A DNA stretch of 64,000 nt from an uncultured Muribaculum sp. (GCA_910578835.1 CAJTSK010000010.1:1-64000), one strand, 5' to 3'; counted from the stretch's first letter, positions 29,288-38,464 are shown. Notes: generated by a model from the sequence alone, not told the origin. Made by a program: numbers and translations.

Positions 29288-30523
29288 CTATAATTTACGA
29301 CCACTCTTGTCGATAAAATACCAGTCGTCGCTTTCCCAATAATGGTATTCGCCCCGACTTCCCTCCACTTCTTTCATTTGTCCGCAATCTGTGACTTTTG
29401 CCTTCCCGTTCTCAAAAGGAAATCCAAATGAAAACCGGGGTGTTATGACCGTGTTGCCTTTCTCATCGGCATATCCAATTCTTCCTCTTTCATCCACTAT
29501 GCGATAAAGCCCGTCTCTGACATAATCATCACCATTGTCATATTGAAAAGCCGGATATTTCGTATTCAACCTGTCGTCATAATCAGTCTTTTTAAACATT
29601 ACACGCAAAGTCATCCACTGTTCGACAGGCATTGAATCAAATGTGCCTGGAGTAAACTTCGGGAAAGACCTCACTATCCTGACGGCTTCAGCATCAAGAT
29701 AAGAGTCCTTGCTCTTCACGACTTTAATCGAGTCAATATCTCCGGACTTATCAACAAGAAACTGCACGACAACCCTACCTTGTATGTTTTCATCGTAAGC
29801 CTCTTTGGGATACCTGAGATTGTCATAGATATATTTTATCATGGCTCCGTCGCCGCCCGGAAACTGAGGTAGTGTCTCGTGGTCAATACAAGACTGCTCC
29901 TCGGCTTGCTTTTCATTTACCTCAACTTCTTCTTTTTCAAGGATAATTCCTACTTTGTCGGCTCGCTTAAACCGTAGTAACGGAGAGTCGAACACCTCTT
30001 TTCTGAAAACTTCTATTGCAGAGTCGTTTGAAGCTTCGAGCGTTACTTCCACAGTTCCGTCGACATTCGAACTGCAACTCATGTTTATGTCGACCGGTGA
30101 GCGCTCTACTGCTTTTAAAAGCGAATCGGTCACGGCACGTTGCTCATTCCAGCAGAACAACCCCATTCCCATGTCAAACCCGTCTCCTTGAAGCATATCC
30201 TCAAGCATTCGCCTGAGCTGAAGCGAATCACCGATTACATTTATGGTCAACCTGTCACGTTTATTGACAAAGCACCCGGAGTACCAGTCAGGCAATGTCA
30301 TGTCGGAACTTATGCCGATGCAATTTGAATCGCATCCTAAGGCGAGCGATAGCCGTTCGTAGTAAGTCCAAGCCGGTTCTTGAACCGCCCACTCCTCATC
30401 ACTTTGCGTGGCGGCGACGGTCGCCGTACCTATATCGCCCGGAAGAGATTTATATGTACTGCGCGAACAGCTCACTGCCATCACCACAGCCCCACACAAA
30501 AGCATGTATATCAGCTTGCTCAT
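29288..30523 (-). CDS. lipoprotein with TonB C-terminal domain and WG-type repeat
   Basis: A 411-residue lipoprotein: lipobox AVSC near residue 19, an unassigned region (about 40-210), a TonB C-terminal domain (about 215-315: FPGGDGAMIKYIYDNLRYP, then GRVVVQFLVDKSGDID and FTPG), and a C-terminal WG-repeat-like part (GRIGYADEKGNTVITPRFSF). TonB-C domains normally contact TonB boxes of outer-membrane receptors, but the usual N-terminal membrane anchor is replaced by a lipid anchor, so an energising role is doubtful. Convergent with the YrdC-family gene; divergent from pepT. Confidence 0.85.
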   Translation of the reverse strand: MSKLIYMLLCGAVVMAVSCSRSTYKSLPGDIGTATVAATQSDEEWAVQEPAWTYYERLSLALGCDSNCIGISSDMTLPDWYSGCFVNKRDRLTINVIGDSLQLRRMLEDMLQGDGFDMGMGLFCWNEQRAVTDSLLKAVERSPVDINMSCSSNVDGTVEVTLEASNDSAIEVFRKEVFDSPLLRFKRADKVGIILEKEEVEVNEKQAEEQSCIDHETLPQFPGGDGAMIKYIYDNLRYPKEAYDENIQGRVVVQFLVDKSGDIDSIKVVKSKDSYLDAEAVRIVRSFPKFTPGTFDSMPVEQWMTLRVMFKKTDYDDRLNTKYPAFQYDNGDDYVRDGLYRIVDERGRIGYADEKGNTVITPRFSFGFPFENGKAKVTDCGQMKEVEGSRGEYHYWESDDWYFIDKSGRKL

Positions 30524-30612
30524 AATACAATGAAGCTTTGAATTACTGAAAACAAATATAAGCGAAAAATCGGAGAAAAAGAGAAAAATAGCAGTTAAAG
30601 TGGCGGCAGAGA

Positions 30613-30642
30613 TTGCTTATTCGAGAATTTCTTATAATTTTG
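30613..30642 (+). promoter_or_regulatory. promoter of pepT-miaA
   Basis: TTG at 30613-30615, a 19-base spacer and TAATTTTG at 30635-30642 match the Bacteroidetes promoter; the pepT ATG is 31 bases further on. On the opposite strand a TATATTTG box (plus 30553-30560) may serve the TonB-C lipoprotein gene. Confidence 0.7.
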
Positions 30643-30673
30643 CATTCATTGAAACATTTTAAAACATTCCTGT

Positions 30674-31894
30674 ATGAACGTAGTTGACCGATTTCTACAA
30701 TATGTAAAGTTTGACACTCAAAGTGACGAGCTTACAAATCTCTGGCCATCGACTCCCGGTCAGATGGAATTTGCACAACACCTTGAAAAGGAGCTACAGT
30801 CCATGGGTCTTGAAGATATAACCCTTGATGACAACGGATATCTGATGGCGACGTTACCAGCCAACATCGAGACACCGGTGCCCACGGTTGGCTTCATAGC
30901 TCACCTCGACACTTCGCCCGACCTATCGGGTCGACATGTCACCCCGCGCATCGTGAAAAACTACGAGGGCGGCGACATTACACTCAACGCCGAGAAAGAG
31001 ATTGTGCTTTCTCCGCGTGAATTTCCCGAGCTCGACTCATATCGCGGACAAGACCTCATCGTGACCGACGGAAACACCCTGCTCGGCGCCGACGACAAGG
31101 CAGGTATCGCCGAGATTATCTCAGCGGTAGACTACCTGATGAAACATCCCGAAATCAAGCATGGCAAGATACGTATTGCATTCAACCCCGATGAGGAAAT
31201 CGGACAGGGCGCCCACAAGTTTGACGTAGAGCAGTTTGGCGCCGACTTCGCCTACACGATGGATGGAGGCGAGATAGGCGAACTGGAATATGAAAACTTC
31301 AATGCCGCCGTGGCAAAGGTGACATTTACCGGTCGCAACGTACATCCGGGATATGCCAAGCACAAGATGATCAACTCCATACGCATCGCCAACCAGTTTA
31401 CATCGATGCTGCCACGCTGGGAAACACCCGAGCATACCGAAGGCTACGAAGGTTTTTACCATCTCATCTCAATCGAGGGAAATGTGGAGAAGACCGTGGT
31501 CACCTACATAATCCGCGACCACGACCGCGACCGCTTCGAGCGCCGCAAGAAAGAGCTGGAACATCTTGTCAGAAAAATCAACAATGAGTTCCCCAACAGC
31601 ACCGCCATCGAAATCAAGGACCAGTACTACAATATGCGCGAAAAAATAGAGCCGGTCATGCATATCATCGACATCGCAGAAGATGCCATGCGCATAGCCG
31701 GCGTGGAACCACATGTAGTACCTATCCGCGGCGGCACTGACGGCGCACAGCTCTCATTCAAGGGTCTGCCATGCCCCAACATTTTTGCGGGCGGACTTAA
31801 TTTCCATGGACGATATGAGTTCATCCCCATACCGTCAATGGAAAAAGCCACCCAGGTCATCGTCGAAATCGCGCGCATTGTAGCCGAGCGATAA
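30674..31894 (+). CDS. pepT: peptidase T (tripeptide aminopeptidase)
   Basis: Cytosolic M20B zinc peptidase that removes the N-terminal residue from tripeptides. At 406 residues it matches PepT length. Zinc ligands and catalytic residues are visible in GFIAHLDTSPDLSG, LLGADDKAGIAEI, FNPDEEIGQGAHKF and YTMDGGEIGEL. It would complete hydrolysis of peptides imported by the OPT/POT transporters. miaA starts 3 bases after its stop. Confidence 0.96.
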   Translation: MNVVDRFLQYVKFDTQSDELTNLWPSTPGQMEFAQHLEKELQSMGLEDITLDDNGYLMATLPANIETPVPTVGFIAHLDTSPDLSGRHVTPRIVKNYEGGDITLNAEKEIVLSPREFPELDSYRGQDLIVTDGNTLLGADDKAGIAEIISAVDYLMKHPEIKHGKIRIAFNPDEEIGQGAHKFDVEQFGADFAYTMDGGEIGELEYENFNAAVAKVTFTGRNVHPGYAKHKMINSIRIANQFTSMLPRWETPEHTEGYEGFYHLISIEGNVEKTVVTYIIRDHDRDRFERRKKELEHLVRKINNEFPNSTAIEIKDQYYNMREKIEPVMHIIDIAEDAMRIAGVEPHVVPIRGGTDGAQLSFKGLPCPNIFAGGLNFHGRYEFIPIPSMEKATQVIVEIARIVAER

Positions 31895-31897
31895 AAG

Positions 31898-32812
31898 ATG
31901 GCTCAACTGACTGAAAAACCTACATTGGTCGTAATTACCGGACCTACAGGCTCGGGAAAGACCGACCTGTCGATAAAGCTTGCGAGTCGGCTGGGATGTG
32001 ATATCATCTCTGCCGACTCGCGGCAGCTTTTCCGCGACATACCTATAGGCACAGCAGCCCCGTCGGCAGCTGAGCTTGCAGCTGTGCGCCACCACTTTGT
32101 AGGAACTCTCGCGCTCGACGAATATTACAGCGCGGCGCGATATGAGGAAGATGTAATGGCTTTGCTACCCGCGATGTGGGAAAAGTCGCCATATGCTGTC
32201 ATGTGTGGCGGCTCGATGATGTATGTCGACGCGGTGACGCGTGGCATCGACGACCTGCCTACGGTAAGCGACAGTGTGCGCCGACATGTCATGGAGCTTT
32301 ACCAACGTGAAGGCATCGAGGGAATACGCGCCACTCTCCGCAATATCGACCCCGGATATCTCGCCATCGCCGACCTTGCAAACCACCGCCGTCTTATCCA
32401 TGCCATTGAGATAAGCCTTGAGGCCGGACAACCTTACTCATCGCTGCGCACAGGCGCGGTTAAAGAGCGCCCGTTTAATGCCGTGAAAATGATGATTGAC
32501 CATCCGCGCGAAGAGCTTTTTGACCGCATCAACCGCAGGGTCGATGCAATGGTCGATGCCGGATTTATCGAAGAGGCACGCAAAGTCTACCCGCTGCGCC
32601 ATCTCAACTCGCTCAACACCGTAGGCTACAAGGAGATGTTTGCCTTTTTCGACGGCACCATGGATCTCGACACCGCCATAGCGCGAATGAAGAAAAACAC
32701 ACGAGTCTATGCAAAAAAACAACTCACCTGGCTGAAACGCGACCCGGAGGTAATCAGGCTAAACCCCGACAACGCCCTTAACGAAGCTCTTGACTACTTA
32801 AAGATTTCCTGA
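31898..32812 (+). CDS. miaA: tRNA dimethylallyltransferase
   Basis: Adds dimethylallyl to A37 of tRNAs that read UNN codons. The 304-residue product shows the P-loop GPTGSGKTDLSIKLA, DSRQLFRDIPIGTA, and a later basic tRNA-binding region ending KKNTRVYAKKQLTWLKRDP. The last codons and the stop lie inside the first unit of a tandem 259-base repeat, so the repeat defines or has replaced the native 3' end of the gene. Confidence 0.96.
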   Translation: MAQLTEKPTLVVITGPTGSGKTDLSIKLASRLGCDIISADSRQLFRDIPIGTAAPSAAELAAVRHHFVGTLALDEYYSAARYEEDVMALLPAMWEKSPYAVMCGGSMMYVDAVTRGIDDLPTVSDSVRRHVMELYQREGIEGIRATLRNIDPGYLAIADLANHRRLIHAIEISLEAGQPYSSLRTGAVKERPFNAVKMMIDHPREELFDRINRRVDAMVDAGFIEEARKVYPLRHLNSLNTVGYKEMFAFFDGTMDLDTAIARMKKNTRVYAKKQLTWLKRDPEVIRLNPDNALNEALDYLKIS

Positions 32813-33061
32813 CCACCCAATCCTTTCCGTCAGGAAAATTCCTTGTGTAGCCGTAGTGTTGAGCGAAGCGATACCTATGGAGAGCCGCACAAACAACAAT
32901 CGTTTCCCGGAGGGAATCATCAATCACGATATCCATGATGATTCCTCGCGGAAACAGCCTGTTTTTAATCACCATTTCCGAGGGTTTCGCTCCGCTCAAC
33001 CCCCGGCTAATCAAGGAAGATGCCCATCCGGGCAACCTAAACATCGCCACGCCTCACCCCC
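32803..33061. repeat. structured intergenic repeat, copy 1
   Basis: First of two near-identical direct repeats (unit about 259-260 bases), starting inside the miaA 3' end. It can fold into nested hairpins: CCTGAC (32808-32813) with GTCAGG (32829-32834) spanning the miaA stop; an outer 18-base stem 32858-32875 with 32983-33000; a 9-base stem 32913-32921 with 32937-32945; and TGCCC/GGGCA near 33021-33034. No convincing long reading frame is present; small frames in it look like by-products. Confidence 0.85.
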
Positions 33062-33321
33062 GATTTCCTGACCACCCAATCCTTTTCCGTCAGGAAAATT
33101 CCTCGTGTAGCCGTAGTGTTGAGCAAAGCGATACCTACGGAGAGCCGCACAAACAACAATCGTTTCCCGGAGGGAATCTTCAATCACGATATCCATGATG
33201 ATTCCTCGCGGAAACAGCCTGTTTTCAATCACCGTTTCCGAGGGTATCGCTCCGCTCAACCCCCGGCTAATCATGGAAGATGCCCATCCGGGCAACCTCT
33301 ACATCACCACGCCTCACCCCC
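33062..33321. repeat. structured intergenic repeat, copy 2
   Basis: Second copy of the preceding unit, differing by a one-base insertion and about a dozen substitutions. It starts GATTTCCTGACC like copy 1. In this copy the inner end of the long outer stem pairs better (GATACC with GGTATC) than in copy 1. The pair fills the gap between miaA and guaA together with a low-complexity spacer. Confidence 0.85.
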
Positions 33322-33452
33322 GAAATCTGAAAACTGAAAACTGAAAACCGAAAACTAAAAACTCCCTTCTGACAATATGCCCTTCTGTATCACACACCGG
33401 CAACCATGCCACAACAACAATTCTGAAATCTGAAAACTGAAATCTGAAAACT
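33322..33452. repeat. (CTGAAAA)n-like low-complexity spacer
   Basis: Two clusters (about 33323-33358 and 33421-33452) of degenerate 7-8-base units such as CTGAAAA and CTGAAAT lie between the structured repeats and the guaA promoter. No gene is visible. Confidence 0.7.
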
Positions 33453-33458
33453 TATTCG

Positions 33459-33466
33459 TATATTTG
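33459..33466 (+). promoter_or_regulatory. -7 box of the guaA promoter
   Basis: TATATTTG matches TAnnTTTG, 30 bases before the guaA ATG. No TTG is found at the standard distance upstream, where the low-complexity repeat lies. Confidence 0.5.
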
Positions 33467-33496
33467 CAGTGATTTCAAAACCCCAATCATCACTCT

Positions 33497-35020
33497 ATGC
33501 AAGAGAAAATCATAATCCTCGACTTCGGCTCGCAGACGACCCAGCTCATAGGGCGACGGGTGCGCGAGTTGAACACGTATTGCGAGATACTTCCCTACAA
33601 CAAGTTTCCCCACGACGACCCGTCGGTGATAGGAGTGATACTTTCGGGAAGCCCCTTCTCGGTCTACGATGAAAAAGCGTTCAAGGTTGACCTCAGCAAA
33701 ATCCGTGGCAAATATCCGATTCTCGGCATATGCTACGGCGCGCAGTTCATAGCCTACTCCAACGGCGGCACTGTAGAACCTGCCGGCTCGCGCGAATATG
33801 GCAGGGAGCATCTTGAACAGTTTGACAACCAGAATCCCCTCTTGCACGGGCTTCCTGAGCGGTCACAAGTGTGGATGAGTCATGGCGACACCATCACCAC
33901 GCTCCCCGACAACTTCAAGATTATCGCATCGACCGACAAGGTTGCCAATGCAGCCTACCAGGTTGAAGGCGAAAAAGTGTGGGGCGTGCAGTTCCATCCC
34001 GAGGTATATCACTCAACCGACGGCACTCAACTGCTACGTAACTTCGTGGTAGACATCTGCGGAAGCCGTCAGGACTGGAGCGCGGCTTCATTTATCGAGA
34101 GCACCGTAGCCGCCCTGAAAGAACAGGTAGGCGACGACAAGGTAGTGCTCGGACTTAGCGGCGGCGTCGACTCTTCGGTAGCTGCAGTGCTGCTCAACAA
34201 GGCGATAGGAAAAAATCTCACCTGTATATTTGTGGACCACGGCATGCTCCGCAAAGACGAGTTCAAAAACGTGCTTCACGACTACGAGTGTCTCGGACTT
34301 AACGTAATCGGCGTGGACGCATCTGAAAAGTTTTTCAGCGAACTCGCCGGCGTGACCGACCCCGAGCGCAAGCGTAAGATAATCGGCAAAGGCTTCATCG
34401 ACGTATTTGATGAAGAAGCCCACAAAATCAAGGATGTAAAATGGCTCGCACAAGGCACAATCTACCCCGACTGCATCGAGTCGCTTTCAATCACAGGCAC
34501 CACTATCAAGAGCCATCACAATGTAGGCGGACTGCCTGAAAAGATGAACCTGAAGCTCTGCGAGCCCCTTCGCCTGCTCTTCAAGGATGAAGTGCGCGCG
34601 GTAGGTCGCGAGCTCGGCATGCCTGAACATCTTATCAAGCGTCACCCCTTCCCCGGACCCGGACTTGCGGTACGCATACTCGGCGACATCACCCCTGAAA
34701 AGGTACGCATACTCCAGGATGCCGACGATATCTTCATCCAGGGACTGCGCGACTGGGGACTTTACGACCAGGTATGGCAGGCAGGCGTGGTGCTGCTCCC
34801 CGTGCAGAGCGTAGGCGTGATGGGCGATGAACGCACCTATGAGCGCGCAGTCGCTCTCCGTGCCGTGACCTCGACCGACGCCATGACCGCCGACTGGGCA
34901 CACCTCCCCTACGATTTCATGGCAAAGGTGAGCAACGACATCATCCGCAAGGTGCGCGGCGTCAACCGCGTATGCTACGACATCTCCTCCAAGCCACCGG
35001 CAACAATCGAGTGGGAGTAA
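33497..35020 (+). CDS. guaA: GMP synthase (glutamine-hydrolysing)
   Basis: Converts XMP to GMP. The 507-residue product has a class I glutamine amidotransferase domain (nucleophile Cys in GICYGAQ, FHPEVYHS histidine/glutamate pair) and an ATP-pyrophosphatase domain with the PP-loop LSGGVDSSVAAVLL, then the C-terminal dimerisation domain ending PPATIEWE. Its last codons coincide with the left repeat of the genomic island: the insertion regenerates an intact 3' end, leaving the enzyme functional. Confidence 0.98.
   Translation: MQEKIIILDFGSQTTQLIGRRVRELNTYCEILPYNKFPHDDPSVIGVILSGSPFSVYDEKAFKVDLSKIRGKYPILGICYGAQFIAYSNGGTVEPAGSREYGREHLEQFDNQNPLLHGLPERSQVWMSHGDTITTLPDNFKIIASTDKVANAAYQVEGEKVWGVQFHPEVYHSTDGTQLLRNFVVDICGSRQDWSAASFIESTVAALKEQVGDDKVVLGLSGGVDSSVAAVLLNKAIGKNLTCIFVDHGMLRKDEFKNVLHDYECLGLNVIGVDASEKFFSELAGVTDPERKRKIIGKGFIDVFDEEAHKIKDVKWLAQGTIYPDCIESLSITGTTIKSHHNVGGLPEKMNLKLCEPLRLLFKDEVRAVGRELGMPEHLIKRHPFPGPGLAVRILGDITPEKVRILQDADDIFIQGLRDWGLYDQVWQAGVVLLPVQSVGVMGDERTYERAVALRAVTSTDAMTADWAHLPYDFMAKVSNDIIRKVRGVNRVCYDISSKPPATIEWE
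35004..35020 (+). other. attL, left attachment repeat
   Basis: CAATCGAGTGGGAGTAA, the last codons of guaA, repeated at the right end of the island. Strand exchange probably occurs within this stretch. Confidence 0.82.
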
Positions 35021-35072
35021 TCAAGCCCCCTTGCAACCCCACTGAACTATAGACAGATACACCACATTGGAG

Positions 35073-35150
35073 CAATCCACACGGATTGATGCCAGCCACT
35101 TATAAGAAATCCACGGTTAACTCGCTGAGTCAGCCGTGGATTCTCTTTTT
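35073..35150 (+). terminator. island-borne terminator after guaA, with an upstream hairpin
   Basis: A small perfect hairpin (CAATCC 35073-35078, GGATTG 35083-35088) precedes an intrinsic terminator: a 9-base stem AATCCACGG (35108-35116) with CCGTGGATT (35134-35142), an inner ACTC/GAGT stem, and T-rich 35143-35150. It ends guaA transcription now that the native terminator lies 16 kb away. Confidence 0.8.
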
Positions 35151-35175
35151 GCCCGTTTTGGAAGAAACAGCCCCG

Positions 35176-36099
35176 TTATTCGTCCCCGAAATAGGAAAAC
35201 GCCCCCGATTGTCCTTTTGAGTATGAAGCCCACTCTTCCTGTTTGTTCTCAAAATCTATGGCATCGTCACTGTAGGGGTCTTCTGCATACCTCTCTTTGA
35301 GGATGGTGACACGTTCATTGAGGAAGCATCGGATTTTCCAATACGTTTGCTTTGCCAAATCAGGGCTGGGTGCTTTCTCCATCAAAACGTCCAGAGCTAT
35401 GAGAATGTCTTCCCAGGCTCGCCAATTATGTGGATAACTATTGAGGATTCTCATACACATATCCTCCTCTCGGTAATAACGGTCAAACGCATCATCTTGA
35501 GATTGCTTCATGTCGGTCGCCCCCAGTGTACCCTGGTAGGTATCTATATTTTCTTCTTTCTTTTCTGGATTCTCTGCATTCTCTGTATTCTCTACATTTG
35601 CTGCATTATCTATATTGTCCTCACTTTGGGGGAGAAGCGGTTGCGATTGTGGGATAGTCTCAGATGCTTTGACAAGATAAGATGGCTTCCATCCAGTCGC
35701 TTTATGCTGGTCGGTTTTGATTGCATAGTCGGGGTTCTTTATGCAATCCTCAAGGCTATACTTTTCCCATTGGAGCATTGCAGCCTCATTGAGCCTAAAC
35801 TTATTGGGAGTTTGATTTTTGGATTTCCCATCCAACTTGACATCAACAATGCCAATTCGGTAGAAGGTGCTGATTGTGGCTCTAACCAAATTCTCACTGA
35901 GACGGCTTTCCGCTTGAAGGTCTGCATTAGACCGAAAGAACCAACCATCCCATTTCTTATTTTCTAACTTACTCCGATTCTCGAAGTATGATGATAACTG
36001 CATGAGCGTAAAAAGCATACTTCTGCAATTATTGTCCATGCAGGCTGTCAGATTCACGGGCATAGCCGTAAACTTATATTTGTGTTCGTTCTTCTTCAT
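35176..36099 (-). CDS. winged-helix-like island protein
   Basis: I cannot name this 307-residue protein. Residues about 17-105 look like a helix-turn-helix or winged-helix module of the type found in plasmid/phage replication or primosome proteins (RSNADLQAESRLSENLVRAT, then ISTFYRIGIVDVKLDG). A low-complexity asparagine/glutamate linker follows (about 155-190), then an acidic helical C-terminus. It overlaps the integrase gene by four bases (ATGA), so the two are translationally coupled, suggesting a role in island excision or replication. Confidence 0.75.
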   Translation of the reverse strand: MKKNEHKYKFTAMPVNLTACMDNNCRSMLFTLMQLSSYFENRSKLENKKWDGWFFRSNADLQAESRLSENLVRATISTFYRIGIVDVKLDGKSKNQTPNKFRLNEAAMLQWEKYSLEDCIKNPDYAIKTDQHKATGWKPSYLVKASETIPQSQPLLPQSEDNIDNAANVENTENAENPEKKEENIDTYQGTLGATDMKQSQDDAFDRYYREEDMCMRILNSYPHNWRAWEDILIALDVLMEKAPSPDLAKQTYWKIRCFLNERVTILKERYAEDPYSDDAIDFENKQEEWASYSKGQSGAFSYFGDE

Positions 36100-37430
36100 A
36101 CGGCTGTCTTGTTTCCAGTGAAAAATTCCTGATTCCTTTCCGCATACTCCTCTTTTGCAATCTTGATATATTTCAAGAAGTTTGCTTCTGTAGTGTGACC
36201 CGTCATACTCATAATCGCCAGTGTGGGCATTCCCTTAAGATATAGGTTGGTTGCGAAAGTGCGTCGAGCCGTATGGAATCCGATACATTGGTATTTCAGA
36301 TATTTCTTTGTGACACTCGTACCACATAAAGATTGAGATTGTTGAACTATATCATTGAGTCCAGCAAGTCTTCCCAGTTCTTTGAGGTGAGCATTAGATT
36401 TGCTCTTATCTACAAGTCGCGGGAATTTTCCATTATACTTTGTGTATAATGCCCGAACATACGGATGAAGAGGTATAGTAACCGTCGCTTCTGTTTTCTG
36501 CGTTTGGATTGTGAGTGTATTCTTGGTGAAGTCGAATAACGCCTCATTGATTCGGTTTAAGTCAGCACGTCTCAATCCCGTCCAGCATCCGATAACGAAC
36601 AAGTCACGAGAGACCTCCATTGTCGATTTAGGGTCAATAAGACCGTCTTTCATCAACTTAGGGATATCGAGATTGTATAGAGCTGTTATGTCATCTTCCG
36701 TGAGAGCAATTTTCTTCTCTGTATGTTCCTTAGTGGGTAAGGACTTGTGAAAATCAGTATTCAACAACCCCTCTTTCATGGCAGCATTCAACCATATTTT
36801 CAAGATTGAAAATGTAGCGCATACTGAGTTACGGCTATACCCACGACCAGGACGAGCAATATGATAAGCCCAATAAGTGAACTTGTCTTTGAATGACTCG
36901 TTAAAAACATCGAAACTATCGGGGGTATGAGTTGCCTCCATAAAAGACATCAGTCTTTTAAGTATTACTTTATGGTGTCCTTGAGTCCTTACGCTTATAT
37001 TGCGAGTCGTTCCCTTGCATATCATAGTTGGGATTTTCTCAATATACTCTTGAAAGAACTGTAGCGGCGTGCGGTTTGCTTTGGCTTCCTCTTCTTCGAC
37101 CTCTTTCTTGGCAGACTTGACTCCATTCTCAAAAATTGAGCTGAGGTCTATATCTGACAAAGAGGATGAACCAGTAAGCCAAAAGTTCCCCATCTGAGAC
37201 CAACGGTTGTCAATCTCATTCAGTTGCTTGTTGATTCTCTTCAAGCCACGCTTGAACTTAACTGTTCCTTCGGCATCTTCGTTGCAACGCTGTTTAGTCT
37301 TATCCCAAATGCGGGTCGGGATAGAGATGCCAGTCGATTTCTTTATTTGCTTACCTCCGCCCCGAACAATCGCCATTATAAGCGATTGTTCTTTTTGGGG
37401 GTATTGGAGGTTAAATCGAATTTTATTCAT
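36096..37430 (-). CDS. tyrosine site-specific recombinase (island integrase)
   Basis: A 444-residue integrase with an N-terminal arm-binding part, a core-binding SAM-like domain (about 125-225) and a C-terminal catalytic domain. The full active-site set is visible: R287 in TGLRRADL, K312 in QTQKTEA, H386/R389 in HTARRTF, H412 in MTGHTT and the nucleophile Y421. It lies close to attL and reads toward it, as is usual for the integrase of an element. It probably catalyses integration at guaA. Confidence 0.92.
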   Translation of the reverse strand: MNKIRFNLQYPQKEQSLIMAIVRGGGKQIKKSTGISIPTRIWDKTKQRCNEDAEGTVKFKRGLKRINKQLNEIDNRWSQMGNFWLTGSSSLSDIDLSSIFENGVKSAKKEVEEEEAKANRTPLQFFQEYIEKIPTMICKGTTRNISVRTQGHHKVILKRLMSFMEATHTPDSFDVFNESFKDKFTYWAYHIARPGRGYSRNSVCATFSILKIWLNAAMKEGLLNTDFHKSLPTKEHTEKKIALTEDDITALYNLDIPKLMKDGLIDPKSTMEVSRDLFVIGCWTGLRRADLNRINEALFDFTKNTLTIQTQKTEATVTIPLHPYVRALYTKYNGKFPRLVDKSKSNAHLKELGRLAGLNDIVQQSQSLCGTSVTKKYLKYQCIGFHTARRTFATNLYLKGMPTLAIMSMTGHTTEANFLKYIKIAKEEYAERNQEFFTGNKTAV

Positions 37431-37452
37431 TTATTCGATAATAACGTTGAGT

Positions 37453-37818
37453 TTATTCTTCTACTTCTCCAAATATGTTCTCGTAAACTTCTCCATTACC
37501 ATACTTCTCTACGAAGTCCTTGGCTTCATCCTCAAAAAGAGGAACAAGCAGACGCTTGGTAATCAGCAGGAAGTTGTCAATGTGGAGAGAACTAAATCCA
37601 ACTGTGTAGGAAAAGAATTCCCCGTTCTTCTTCTGAAAGAGGAATACGGCTTTGTTATAGCCCCATTCACTAAATTCAGATTGTTCATTGTCAATATACT
37701 TCCACATGAGAAGTTCCGCTGTTGCGGTATCGTACTTTTTACGATTTATGATTTTTGAGAAGTCGTCTACCTCTATCCAATGAAAGGCACTGACTTGTTT
37801 TCTTATTATTGTTGACAT
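37453..37818 (-). CDS. hypothetical island protein
   Basis: A 121-residue soluble, acidic protein that I do not recognise. It has alternating aromatic and charged residues and an acidic C-terminus (GEVYENIFGEVEE), with no membrane segment. It lies one base from the serine recombinase gene upstream and 22 bases before the integrase gene, inside the leftward recombination operon, so an accessory role in recombination or control is possible. Confidence 0.65.
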   Translation of the reverse strand: MSTIIRKQVSAFHWIEVDDFSKIINRKKYDTATAELLMWKYIDNEQSEFSEWGYNKAVFLFQKKNGEFFSYTVGFSSLHIDNFLLITKRLLVPLFEDEAKDFVEKYGNGEVYENIFGEVEE

Positions 37819-37819
37819 T

Positions 37820-38452
37820 TTAGTTTCTTATTAATGCGGCAACCTTTCTGATAGTGGTTACAGAAGTGCCAGTTATTTTTGAAATGTTTCGGAGGCTGTA
37901 GCCTCTCTTGAGAAGTCTTAATTCCTCGGCATACTCCTCTTTGTAGGCTTCGATGGGTTTGTTATAGCCGTCTTTGCGTCCAACCTTTCCACCATTACTA
38001 CGGAAATTTTTATATCCGCTTTCCATGCGTGAACGAATCAGATTACGCTCCATGGAATTGAACTGGGCGAGAATACCAAGGACTAAGGTAGCAATCGGAT
38101 TGACTTCTCCATTTGGGAGCATCGTCTCAAGCCCATTCTGCAAGATGTAAACAGAAATTCCACGCTCGGTAAAGGTCTCGATAAGTTGTAAGAAGTCCAC
38201 GGCTCGACGGCTTAGGCGGCTGCACTCATAAATGAGAATTTTATCAACCTTGGTTTTACTGGTGTAATCCAATAACTCCTTCATGGCTTGACGCTCTTCC
38301 ACCTTCTTCGCCCCGCTAATCTTCTCAGAATACTCTTTGACTACTTCATAGCCTTGGCGTGCTGCATAATCGCGGAGGTCGTGAAGTTGGCGGTCATAGT
38401 CTTGTGAAGAGGTAGAAACTCGGGCATATATGATAACCTTGGTCTTTTCCAT
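37820..38452 (-). CDS. serine recombinase of the resolvase/invertase family
   Basis: A 210-residue small serine recombinase. The catalytic serine is in YARVSTSSQDYDRQL (about S13), the conserved arginines in ECSRLSRRA, and the oligomerisation helix around QFNSMERNLIRSRMESGY. The C-terminus is a helix-turn-helix (SLRNISKITGTSVTTIRKV). It may resolve dimers or invert a segment; no obvious pair of inverted crossover sites was found. The gene lies in the same operon as the tyrosine integrase. Confidence 0.92.
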   Translation of the reverse strand: MEKTKVIIYARVSTSSQDYDRQLHDLRDYAARQGYEVVKEYSEKISGAKKVEERQAMKELLDYTSKTKVDKILIYECSRLSRRAVDFLQLIETFTERGISVYILQNGLETMLPNGEVNPIATLVLGILAQFNSMERNLIRSRMESGYKNFRSNGGKVGRKDGYNKPIEAYKEEYAEELRLLKRGYSLRNISKITGTSVTTIRKVAALIRN

Positions 38453-38464
38453 TCTCGAAGCTGA

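Noticed and set aside
32856..33337. Short reading frames on both strands inside the tandem repeats
   Set aside because: They arise in both copies only because the DNA is duplicated, and the proteins are proline/histidine-rich without domain features; the hairpin structure explains the sequence better.
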